In this document: positions 16,917-24,459 of the stretch, in pieces
Position numbering within the stretch: position 1 is the first letter of the stretch
Layout of the letters: each line of letters begins with the position of its first letter
Assembly: GCA_018261755.1 (NCBI GenBank)
Contig: JAGTRJ010000022.1
Span: 1-64,000, forward strand
Direction of reading: 5' to 3'
Length of the DNA: 64,000 bases
Source: Burkholderiaceae bacterium
Lineage (GTDB): Bacteria; Pseudomonadota; Gammaproteobacteria; Burkholderiales; Burkholderiaceae_D
Translations under genes and position numbers: made by a program
The notes under the pieces: generated by a model
Databases searched by the model: none
The model's input: the letters and a program-made list of their open reading frames with translations, nothing else
Told to the model about the DNA's origin: nothing

Positions 16917-17903
16917 TTATCCAAGTTTTAACGCAAGCTCTTCCGCCTTGGGATGGTAATAGCGTCTGAGCATCTGCAAAGACGTGTGACCTGTTACCGA
17001 GGCAAGTTCAATCACGTTCGGCAACTTCTTGGCCATGCGGCTGGCTCCTGTGTGTCGCAGGTCATGAAAATGCAGATTGCCAAGTTCAGCGCGTCTGACG
17101 GCTTTGAGAAAAGCTGCCTCCATCGCGGCGGTGTTGATTGCGAACACTCGGCCGTCGTCCTGCGACCTTGGCAACGAACCGAATGTTTCGATAGCTCGAC
17201 TTGATAACGGTACATATCGAGACAGCCCATTTTTGGTCATCGGCAAGAAGAGAATCCGTCTGTCCAAATGCACATTTTCCCACTGGAGGCTGAGCAGTTC
17301 ACCACGGCGCATGGCGGTCTCAATGGCGATGATTACAAGTGGCTGCATGATGGTGTTCCTGCGTCCGGTTGGTTCGAGTGCGTTCAGCAGCCGAGCTTCC
17401 TCCGTTTCCGATAGCACTCTGTCGCGGCCGGGTGGCATCGATGGCTTGCGAATCATCTCCACCGGATTGGGGATGACGATGCCCCATTCACGCTTTGCAT
17501 GATTGATGATTGACGATAAGACTGCAAGATCGCGGATGACTGTGTTGGCCTTGCATGTGCGCAACCGATCATCTCTGTAGCCGGCAACAGCCTGCGGAGT
17601 AAGGTTCGCCATGCTTAATTTGGCAATGCTGTGTCGTAACGTTGCTTTCAGCCGAAACGTTTCCTCAACGTGACCGCGCTTCTTCGGCGTGATGGTTTCC
17701 ATGTAACGCTGGATAACATCACCAAAAATTGATTGCACTGCGTCTTTACGGCTGACGAATTCACAGCGATCCATCTCACTTTCAATGGTTCGCGCCCAAC
17801 GCTCAGCCTCAAGCTTGGTTGGAAAACTTTTTGTTTGGTCGGGATACCCACGTCGCCGGACACGAGCTTGCCAGCCTCGTCCATACTTGCGGAAAGTTGC
17901 CAT
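16917..17903 (-). CDS. Tyrosine recombinase / phage-type integrase
   Basis: A 328-residue site-specific recombinase. An N-terminal Arm-binding-like segment (TFRKYGRGWQARVRRRGYPDQTKSF) precedes a core-binding domain (60-150) and a catalytic domain with R200 (AMRRGE), H280-x-x-R283 (HDLRH), H306 (GHTS) and Y315 (RRYYH). All catalytic residues are present, so it is probably functional. ATG at 17903 is preceded by GGAG; an in-frame start 13 codons upstream is less likely. It borders the ATPase-TIR gene on one side and moaC on the other and probably mobilised this small island. No tRNA target is adjacent. Confidence 0.95.
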   Translation of the reverse strand: MATFRKYGRGWQARVRRRGYPDQTKSFPTKLEAERWARTIESEMDRCEFVSRKDAVQSIFGDVIQRYMETITPKKRGHVEETFRLKATLRHSIAKLSMANLTPQAVAGYRDDRLRTCKANTVIRDLAVLSSIINHAKREWGIVIPNPVEMIRKPSMPPGRDRVLSETEEARLLNALEPTGRRNTIMQPLVIIAIETAMRRGELLSLQWENVHLDRRILFLPMTKNGLSRYVPLSSRAIETFGSLPRSQDDGRVFAINTAAMEAAFLKAVRRAELGNLHFHDLRHTGASRMAKKLPNVIELASVTGHTSLQMLRRYYHPKAEELALKLG

Positions 17904-17970
17904 CGTTTCTCCTGAAAGGGACAAACGAGGGACAAAAAGCATTTTTCGAGGTTTGCGCTGTCGTTGGTGA

Positions 17971-17994
17971 ACCGAGCTTCGTCAGAGGCTCGGT
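17971..17994. repeat. Inverted repeat between integrase and moaC
   Basis: ACCGAGC / GCTCGGT arms separated by 10 bases. It could be part of a recombination site or a weak terminator of moaC. No matching direct repeat was found at the other end of the island. Confidence 0.35.
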
Positions 17995-18045
17995 GCCTGC
18001 GTCACTTCTCGGTGTCTAAAAATACATCAATAAATCAATGGGTTG

Positions 18046-18555
18046 TCAGGCCCTTACCCAGTCGCCCGACTTTCCGCCGCGTTTTTCCAGCAACCGCACG
18101 TTGGTGATTGTCATGCTGCGGTCGATCGCCTTGCACATGTCGTAAATCGTCAGCAGGCCGATTTGTACCGCCGTCAGTGCTTCCATTTCGACGCCGGTCT
18201 GGCCGACGGTTTCGACTTCGACGATGCAGGCTATAGCCGGTTTTACCTTGTCCGGCATGAAATCCACGTTCACGCGCGTCAGCGCCAGCGGGTGGCACAG
18301 CGGGATCAGGTCGGCGGTACGTTTGGCGGCCATGATGGCGGCGATGCGCGCGATGCCGATGACGTCGCCCTTGCCGGCATTGCCGGCTTCAATCACGGCG
18401 AAGGTTTCCGGCTGCATCAGGATTTCACCGACCGCGACCGCGATGCGGCGGGTTTGCGCCTTGTCGCCAACACCGACCATCCATGCCTGACCGCTTTCAT
18501 CGAAATGGGTCAGACCGGTGCTGTTGGCTTCGTTCATTTTTTTTGCGGATGTCAT
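18046..18555 (-). CDS. moaC: Cyclic pyranopterin monophosphate synthase MoaC
   Basis: Second step of molybdenum cofactor synthesis: converts the 3',8-cyclo-GTP made by MoaA into cyclic pyranopterin monophosphate. The 169-residue protein has the hallmark blocks [13 protein letters not shown] (about 80-92), [35 protein letters not shown] (about 110-145) and the C-terminal GGKSGDW. Usual length and complete. Molybdenum cofactor is needed for formate dehydrogenase, which ties in with fdhD at 8.3 kb, though the genes are not linked. It is a single gene here; no other moa genes are adjacent. Confidence 0.97.
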   Translation of the reverse strand: MTSAKKMNEANSTGLTHFDESGQAWMVGVGDKAQTRRIAVAVGEILMQPETFAVIEAGNAGKGDVIGIARIAAIMAAKRTADLIPLCHPLALTRVNVDFMPDKVKPAIACIVEVETVGQTGVEMEALTAVQIGLLTIYDMCKAIDRSMTITNVRLLEKRGGKSGDWVRA

Positions 18556-18589
18556 GGCAACGGGATGTGTCAGAAGAATAAGTGAAACC

Positions 18590-18736
18590 TAAGGAAACGC
18601 TGAATAAATGGTTGCGCGGACGATCTGCTGCGTTGCGCGGTGCTCGGAAGCCTCATGTACCTGTATCTACATTCCGGTTCCTGCGCGCCGTGCGCCTTGC
18701 ATCTCATTGCGCTCACCGATTTCTTCTGCGCTCCCT
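18590..18736 (+). repeat. Long imperfect palindrome, probable dispersed repeat
   Basis: A non-coding block between moaC and the M48 gene. It starts GGAAACGCTGAATAAATGG, passes a GGAA...CATGTA / TACAT...TTCC hairpin core near 18646-18682, and continues with inverted GC-rich flanks. The AAACGCTGAATAAAT start is reminiscent of palindromic repeats in other betaproteobacteria, but only one copy is seen in this window. Confidence 0.45.
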
Positions 18737-18780
18737 AAGTGGAGGTATCATATACCGAACCCGTTTTGTTGAGGCGCATG

Positions 18781-20322
18781 ATGAAGCCTGGTCGCATCCT
18801 GTTTCCGTTTGCTTTCGTTTCCCGCAGCGCTTCGGCGCTGCTGCTGGCAGCCGTCTGCGCGGCGTTGGCCATGCCGTTGTCGCCGGCCGTGGCGCAGTCT
18901 AACCTGCCGAATCTGGGCGATACTGCCCGCAGCGGGCTGACGCCGGTGCAGGAACGCAAGCTGGGCGAAGAAGTGATGCAGATGGTTCGGCGCGATCCGG
19001 ATTATCTCGATGATGCGCCGCTGATCGAATATCTGAACGGCCTGGGCAATGGCATGGTCGCGTTGTATCCGGAAGCGCGCGGCGAAACTGGCAACGATTT
19101 CTTTTTCTTCGCCGTGCGCGATTCGAACATCAATGCGTTTGCGTTGCCGGGCGGCTTCATCGGCGTGCATTCGGCGCTGCTCTTGACCGCGCAAAGCGAA
19201 TCCGAGCTGGCATCGGTGATTGCGCACGAAATCGGACACGTCGCGCAGCGACACATCGCGCGCATGATGGGGCAGCAAAGCCAGGACATGCTGATTCCGG
19301 TCGCGGCGGCGGTGCTGGCAGCGGCGGCGGCGCGCAGCAGCAGCGATGCGGCGATGGGTATCATGACCGGCGGGCTGGGGCTGGCGGCGCAGCGACAGAT
19401 CAATTTCACGCGCGAGGCCGAGCGCGAGGCCGACCGCATCGGTTTCCAGATCCTGAAAGCGGGCGGCTACGATCCGGCCGGCATGACCGTGTTTTTCACC
19501 CGGATGCAGACCGCCACGCGCGCCTACAGCGACACCACGCCAGCCTACCTGCGCACTCATCCGGTGACGACCGAGCGGATTGCCGACATTCAGGCGCGCA
19601 TCCGCGAACAGCGTTACCGGCAGCGGGCGGACAGCCTGGATTTCCATCTGGCCAAGGCGCGGCTGCGGGTGCTGCAGGATGAGTCGACGCAAGGGTTGGC
19701 CGATACCACTCGCGCGTTCGAGAACCAGCTTGCAATCAAGACCCGGATGCAGACCATTGCCGCGCATTACGGCCAGGCGCTGGTAGCATTCAAGCGCGGC
19801 GAACTGGCGAAGGCGCGCTCGTTGCTGCAGCAGGCGCGCAGCGAGGCGAAAGATCCGGCGGCATCGCGCAACGTATTCTTTGCCAGCCTGTCGATCGATT
19901 TGCGGCTGGCAGCCGGGCAGCGGGCAGAAGCGGTGAGGGAAGCGAAGCAGGCGCGCAGTGCCTTGCCGCTGTCGCGCGGAATAGCGTTGCAATACGCGGA
20001 AACGCTGTACGCTGCCGGCCGGCTGGAAGAGGCGGCGTCGTATCTGCGCGAGCAGGTATTGAGCTACCGCGAAGAGCCGAAGCTTTACCGGCAACTGGCC
20101 AAGACTTACGCCGCGCAGAACAAGCAGGCGCTGACGCATCTGGCAATGGCACATGCATATGCCATCAACGGCAGCCTGTCATCGGCGCTGGAACAACTGG
20201 TGATTGCGCGTCGTTCGCCGGATGCGAACTTTTACGACCACTCGCTGATCGATGCGCGAGAGCGTGAATGGCAGGCGCTGCGCCGCGAGGAAATCAAGGA
20301 AGGCAAGAAGCCGCAGCAATAA
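18781..20322 (+). CDS. Periplasmic M48 metalloprotease with TPR repeats (BepA-like)
   Basis: A 513-residue exported zinc protease of the BepA/YfgC type, which in E. coli takes part in outer-membrane protein (LptD, BamA) quality control. Visible: a signal peptide (about 1-38, ending SPAVAQS), a zinc-site HEIGHVAQRH at about residue 149, a second metal ligand region in EREADRIGFQILKAGGYDPAGM, and a C-terminal half of TPR-like helical repeats (from about 310). The second of two consecutive ATG codons is chosen because GAGG lies six bases before it. It stands alone, divergent from moaC. Confidence 0.92.
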   Translation: MKPGRILFPFAFVSRSASALLLAAVCAALAMPLSPAVAQSNLPNLGDTARSGLTPVQERKLGEEVMQMVRRDPDYLDDAPLIEYLNGLGNGMVALYPEARGETGNDFFFFAVRDSNINAFALPGGFIGVHSALLLTAQSESELASVIAHEIGHVAQRHIARMMGQQSQDMLIPVAAAVLAAAAARSSSDAAMGIMTGGLGLAAQRQINFTREAEREADRIGFQILKAGGYDPAGMTVFFTRMQTATRAYSDTTPAYLRTHPVTTERIADIQARIREQRYRQRADSLDFHLAKARLRVLQDESTQGLADTTRAFENQLAIKTRMQTIAAHYGQALVAFKRGELAKARSLLQQARSEAKDPAASRNVFFASLSIDLRLAAGQRAEAVREAKQARSALPLSRGIALQYAETLYAAGRLEEAASYLREQVLSYREEPKLYRQLAKTYAAQNKQALTHLAMAHAYAINGSLSSALEQLVIARRSPDANFYDHSLIDAREREWQALRREEIKEGKKPQQ

Positions 20323-20329
20323 ATATTGC

Positions 20330-20450
20330 GGGGGTATATTGCCAAAACATGCAGATGGGCCACATATTTGCTGGCTTATTTTAAATACTGGCGGGAGTAT
20401 ATTTTTGGTCTTATTGACTGAAAAGTCACTTCTGGTCAGTTATTTTGACG
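20330..20450 (+). repeat. Dispersed intergenic repeat, copy C (long form)
   Basis: GGGGGTATATTGCCAAAAC, then GGGCCAC, the hairpin AAATACT...AGTATATTTTT, and the 3' tail with CTGGTCAGTTATTTTGA. It fills most of the 313-base gap between the M48 gene and the PstS-OmpA gene; the remainder holds only the terminator at 20515. Confidence 0.75.
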
Positions 20451-20514
20451 CCGTTGCGACCTGACCGCATTTCAAGCAAAGCCAACTGCAGCGCGTTTCG
20501 GCGGCATGAATGAA

Positions 20515-20554
20515 AAATGCCCGGTTAGGGTATAAGACGGCAAACCGGGCATTT
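20515..20554 (-). terminator. Terminator of the PstS-OmpA gene
   Basis: A perfect 12-bp stem AAATGCCCGGTT / AACCGGGCATTT with a 16-base loop; on the minus strand it runs into TTTTT. It lies 80 bases past the minus-strand stop. Confidence 0.8.
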
Positions 20555-20635
20555 CAAGGCGCAGGAAAGACACGCCGTAATAAATTGCAGGCCACACACG
20601 CACACATGCAATTGGCACGTAGCGGCCCGCGAGTT

Positions 20636-22165
20636 TTACTTTTTCACCCAGATCTCAACCCGGCGGTTCTTGTCGCGCCCTTCCGCGCTCTGGTTGCTGG
20701 CCACCGGCAGCGTGGCGCCGTAGCCGGTAATCGTGTCGATTTTCACGCCGCGCTTGACCAGTTCTTCCGCCACCGCCTTCGCGCGTTCGCGCGACAGGTT
20801 CAGGTTGGCGTTGGCGTCGCCCTGCGAATCGGAGAAGCCGAACAGCATCACGCGCTGGCCCGGCGCATTGCCGAGGAACTCCAGCACGCGGTCGAGGTCG
20901 CGCACCGCCTTGTTATCCAGCCGGTGCGAGCCGGGCATGAAGCGGAAGTTCAGCGACAGACGCTGCGCGCCAGCCGTCAGGCGCGCATATTCGGTCGGCA
21001 TGCCGCTTTGTGGCGCGGCCGCGGCAGCAGTCTTGCTCGATTCGACGTTCAACTCGATGAAACCGTATTGCTTGACGATGTCTTGGCCGGCGCGCGACAG
21101 TGCGAATTCGGCGAACTTGCGCACATGCGGATTCGTGTTCGTGTCCGGCGTGTACAGATACAGCCGGCGCGACAGCGGATAGTCTTCGGTCGCCACCGTC
21201 AGGCGGGTGGCGATCAGCGGCGAGGTGCCGGCATCGGACACCGCCAGCGCCTTGTTGTCCTTCACGAATGGCAGGCCGACGAAGCCGATGGCGTTCACGT
21301 CCTGCGCCACCCTGGTCGAAAGATCATTGCTGTCTTCGAACCGCTTCGCCTGGCCGTCGAGCAGCAGGTTGCCCAGCACGATCGACTTGAAAGTATCCCA
21401 GGTGCCGGATTTTTCGTCGCGCGCGTACAGCGTGATTTTGCCCGGTTTGCGTTTCAGTTCCGCCCAGTCGGTGATCACGCCGGAGAAAATGGCGGCGATC
21501 TGGTCTTTCGACAGCGCGGAAACAGGATTGTCGCGGTTGACGATGACGGCGATGCCGTCGAGCGCCAGCACGTGTTCGCGCGATGCCTGCGTCACGTCGC
21601 CCAGTGGCGCCAGCTTGGTGACTTCATCGCCCTTGATCTTGCGCGAAGACATGCCGATGTCGGCGCTCCGGTCGAGCAGGGCTTTGAATGCGGTGCTGGA
21701 GCCGTGCGATTTGATTTCAATCGCCGCTTCCGGCTTTGCGCTGTCGGCGACAGTGACTTCTTCGGCATCCTTGCCCGGCGTGCGCTTTACCGCGGTTGCG
21801 CCTTCCTTCTTCAGGTAGGCTTCGGCCAGCGCCGGCAGCAGTTCACTGCCGATCGTGTTCGAGCCGGCGAAGCGCAGCATCACATTTGATTTGGCCGGCG
21901 CCGACGCGGCGATGGCTTGCTTGGTCGGGGCGGACGGAGCGGACGAGAAAAAGCTGAACATGCCGAAACCGATTGCCACCAGCGCGAAAATCGCGATCAT
22001 GAGGTTGATCGGATTGCGCCGGCCGGAAATTTCAGGCGACGATTGCAGCGGCTTGCTGCATTCCGGGCAGATGAAGGGCGCGCAAGAGGGAACGATAATC
22101 GGCTTGCTGTTATCGGCGTTGGTGCACGAACCGAGGTTCATGCAGATTCCGCGTTGGTCACTCAT
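20636..22165 (-). CDS. PstS-like phosphate-binding domain fused to an OmpA domain, with N-terminal zinc ribbon
   Basis: A 509-residue protein with an unusual order of parts. Residues 1-40 form a cysteine cluster (C8, C14, C28, C33, C36) resembling a zinc ribbon. A single membrane helix is at about 53-74. Residues 95-350 form a PstS/PBP-like domain (FAGSNTIGSELLPALAEAYL, SHGSSTAFKALLDRSADIGMSSR, SKDQIAAIFSG, EKSGTWDTFKS). The last 110 residues are an OmpA C-terminal peptidoglycan-binding domain (FGFSDSQGDANANLNLSRERAKAV, GYGATLPVASNQ...NRRVEI). The likely topology is zinc ribbon in the cytoplasm, the rest in the periplasm. A strong AAAAGGAG precedes the ATG. No pst transport genes are adjacent, so a sensory or structural role is more likely than classical transport. 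Confidence 0.85.
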   Translation of the reverse strand: MSDQRGICMNLGSCTNADNSKPIIVPSCAPFICPECSKPLQSSPEISGRRNPINLMIAIFALVAIGFGMFSFFSSAPSAPTKQAIAASAPAKSNVMLRFAGSNTIGSELLPALAEAYLKKEGATAVKRTPGKDAEEVTVADSAKPEAAIEIKSHGSSTAFKALLDRSADIGMSSRKIKGDEVTKLAPLGDVTQASREHVLALDGIAVIVNRDNPVSALSKDQIAAIFSGVITDWAELKRKPGKITLYARDEKSGTWDTFKSIVLGNLLLDGQAKRFEDSNDLSTRVAQDVNAIGFVGLPFVKDNKALAVSDAGTSPLIATRLTVATEDYPLSRRLYLYTPDTNTNPHVRKFAEFALSRAGQDIVKQYGFIELNVESSKTAAAAAPQSGMPTEYARLTAGAQRLSLNFRFMPGSHRLDNKAVRDLDRVLEFLGNAPGQRVMLFGFSDSQGDANANLNLSRERAKAVAEELVKRGVKIDTITGYGATLPVASNQSAEGRDKNRRVEIWVKK

Positions 22166-22260
22166 GAGGGACTCCTTTTTATGGTTTCCTTCATGGTGAC
22201 AGATGAATATGACGCAGCCATGACGCTGCTGGCGCGGGTTGCAACGACGGTGGGTGGTGA

Positions 22261-22284
22261 AAGATACTGCCGGTAGTATCTTTG
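22261..22284. repeat. Dispersed intergenic repeat, copy D (hairpin only)
   Basis: A perfect palindrome AAAGATACT / AGTATCTTT around a 6-base centre, the hairpin module of the repeat family with compensating changes in both arms (G for A, C for T), which preserves the stem. Confidence 0.55.
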
Positions 22285-22349
22285 AACTGGCGCTGAATAT
22301 CTGGTTCGCTGTCGGTATTTACGCCTATACCATGCTGTTTGGGTGTAAA

Positions 22350-24386
22350 TCAGGCGTCCGGCGGCGGTTCATTCGCCAGAAACGCCAGTACCTCGTCCAG
22401 TTTTCTGCTGCGCGCGAACGGCGGCAGGCTTTGCCAGATGCGCCGGCCGTAGCGGGCCGTGATCAGCCGCGGGTCGCAGATCATCAGCACGCCGCGGTCG
22501 GTTTCATCACGGATCAGCCGGCCTGCGCCCTGTTTCAGGCTGATGATCGCCTCCGGCAACTGGTAATCCATGAAACCGTTGCCGCCGTGTTTTTCCATCG
22601 TCGCGATGCGTGCCGCCAGCACCGGATCGTCCGGCGGCGCGAACGGCAGCCGGTCGATGATCACCACCGACAGCGCGTCGCCGCGCACGTCCACGCCTTC
22701 CCAGAAGCTCTGGCTGCCGACCAGCACCGCGTTGCCAGCGGCGCGGAAGCGATCCAGCAGTTCGGTGCGGCCGGCGTCGCCCTGCACCAGGAGTGTGTAC
22801 GGCCACCCTCGTTGCGCGAATTCGTCGCGCAGCCGTTCGCCGGCGCGGTTGACCGCGCGCAGCGTGGTGCACAGCACGAACGCGCGCCCGCCGGCCGCTT
22901 CGATCAGCGGCAGCGCGGCGTCGAGCACCGCGTCGGTATAGCCGGCCGAATTTGGCGGCGGCATGTTTTCCGGCGCGTACAGTAGCGCCTGGCGGCCATA
23001 GTCGAACGGGCTGGGCCATGTTTGCGCCGGCTCGTCGGTCAAACCCATTTGCGACGCGAAATGGTGAAAATCGTTTTTCACCGCCAATGTGGCCGAAGTG
23101 AAAATCCATGCGCGCGGCGTGCCTTCGCGCTGCTTGCTGAAGATCGGCGCAATCGACAGCGGTGTCGCGTGCAGTTGCAGCGAGGATGAAAATGCTTCGA
23201 CCCACAGCACCGCTTCGCTTGCTTCGGTTTGGTCGATTTCCTTGTCGCCGCTTTCCGTGCCGTCGCCTTCGGCATGGGCCTTCTTTTTCCACGCTTGCAG
23301 CGCCTCGCCCAGCAGTACCGCGCGGTCGCGGCACAGCGCCAGCGTGTCGGCGCGCTCGGCCTGATTCTCCAGCACCGCCGTCATCGCCGCCAGTTCGGTT
23401 TGCAGTTTTTCCAGCGCCGGGAACAGGCCGCATGACGGCGCGAGCTGGTTCACTGCCAGCCGGGTGAAGTCGTCCGGAATCGTCAACCGCAAGTCGCGCG
23501 CGGCTTTTTCCACCGGCGCGATCACGTCCGGCCATTTCGCGCCGTCGCGCGCGTGGGTCAGCCCTTCGGCCAGCACATCGCGGCACAGTTCAAACACTTG
23601 CGAAGTCGAGACCGATTCGCCGAAGAACAAGGTCGCCGTGTCCGGCAACTGGTGCGCTTCGTCGAAGATCACCGTATTCGCTGTCGGCAGCAGTTCGGCC
23701 ACGCCGGTATCCTTCAACGCCACATCGGCGAAGAACAGGTGATGGTTGACCACCACCACGTCCGCCTGCTGCGCTTCGCGCCGCGCCTTCATCACGAAGC
23801 AATCCTGATAGTGGCCGCATTCGGCGCCGAGGCAGGTGTCGCGGGTCGAGGTCACCAGATTCCAGATCGGCGCGTTTTCCGGCACCGACGACAGTTCGGC
23901 CTTGTCGCCGGTCTGCGTGGTCTTGGCAAAGCGCGAGATCGAGCGCAGGTGGCCGACATCCTCGCGCGACGTTAGCCGGCCGTTTTCCAGCGTGCGCGCC
24001 AGATGGAAGTGGCACAGGTAGTTCGAACGCCCCTTGAGTAGCGCAATCGTCACCGGCACGTTGAGTGCATGACGCACGGTCGGAATGTCGCGCAGGAAAA
24101 GCTGATCCTGCAGGTTCTTGGTGCCGGTCGAGACGACCACCTTGCCGCCCCACAGCAGCGCCGGCACCAGATAGGCGAAGGTCTTGCCGGTGCCGGTGCC
24201 GGCTTCGGCCACCAGTACTTCATTTTTGGCGATCGCGTTTGCAATCGCCTGCGCCATGCCGGTTTGCGACGGGCGCGGGCGGAACGACGCGACCGCCGCC
24301 GCCAGCGGGCCGTCGGCGGCAAACAGCCGTTCTAGCTCGGCGTCGTGTTCGCCGGGGGGAGGGGAATCTGGGGTGGCGTCGCTCAA
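22350..24386 (-). CDS. DinG/YoaA-family ATP-dependent DNA helicase
   Basis: A 678-residue superfamily 2, XPD-like 5'-3' helicase involved in DNA repair. Visible: RPSQTGMAQAIANAI, Walker A EAGTGTGKTFAYL (about 60-73), iron-sulfur cluster cysteines (YLCHFH, then TCLGAECGHYQDC, about 125-200), the DEAH box FDEAHQLPD (about 240), and C-terminal helicase motifs GSQSFWEGVDVRGDALSVVIIDRLPF and QGAGRLIRDETDRGV. Length and lack of an exonuclease domain fit YoaA. Translated convergently with nothing; it follows the PstS-OmpA promoter region on the same strand. Confidence 0.93.
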   Translation of the reverse strand: MSDATPDSPPPGEHDAELERLFAADGPLAAAVASFRPRPSQTGMAQAIANAIAKNEVLVAEAGTGTGKTFAYLVPALLWGGKVVVSTGTKNLQDQLFLRDIPTVRHALNVPVTIALLKGRSNYLCHFHLARTLENGRLTSREDVGHLRSISRFAKTTQTGDKAELSSVPENAPIWNLVTSTRDTCLGAECGHYQDCFVMKARREAQQADVVVVNHHLFFADVALKDTGVAELLPTANTVIFDEAHQLPDTATLFFGESVSTSQVFELCRDVLAEGLTHARDGAKWPDVIAPVEKAARDLRLTIPDDFTRLAVNQLAPSCGLFPALEKLQTELAAMTAVLENQAERADTLALCRDRAVLLGEALQAWKKKAHAEGDGTESGDKEIDQTEASEAVLWVEAFSSSLQLHATPLSIAPIFSKQREGTPRAWIFTSATLAVKNDFHHFASQMGLTDEPAQTWPSPFDYGRQALLYAPENMPPPNSAGYTDAVLDAALPLIEAAGGRAFVLCTTLRAVNRAGERLRDEFAQRGWPYTLLVQGDAGRTELLDRFRAAGNAVLVGSQSFWEGVDVRGDALSVVIIDRLPFAPPDDPVLAARIATMEKHGGNGFMDYQLPEAIISLKQGAGRLIRDETDRGVLMICDPRLITARYGRRIWQSLPPFARSRKLDEVLAFLANEPPPDA

Positions 24387-24459
24387 GGTGGAAACTCGGA
24401 TTGCGGCTGGTTGTGGTCAGCCGCAATGGTACACCACCCGCTTGTCGCCAATGGTCGGT

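Noticed and set aside
17904-18045. tRNA-derived attachment site for the integrase
   Set aside because: No tRNA-like cloverleaf or T-arm sequence is visible here; only a short inverted repeat.
18748-20154. 468-codon minus-strand open frame opposite the M48 protease
   Set aside because: Antisense shadow; the plus-strand frame carries HEIGH and a signal peptide.
20510-21889. 459-codon plus-strand open frame opposite the PstS-OmpA gene
   Set aside because: Composition rich in Arg/Gln/His, starts inside the terminator region and mirrors the real gene; no ribosome site.
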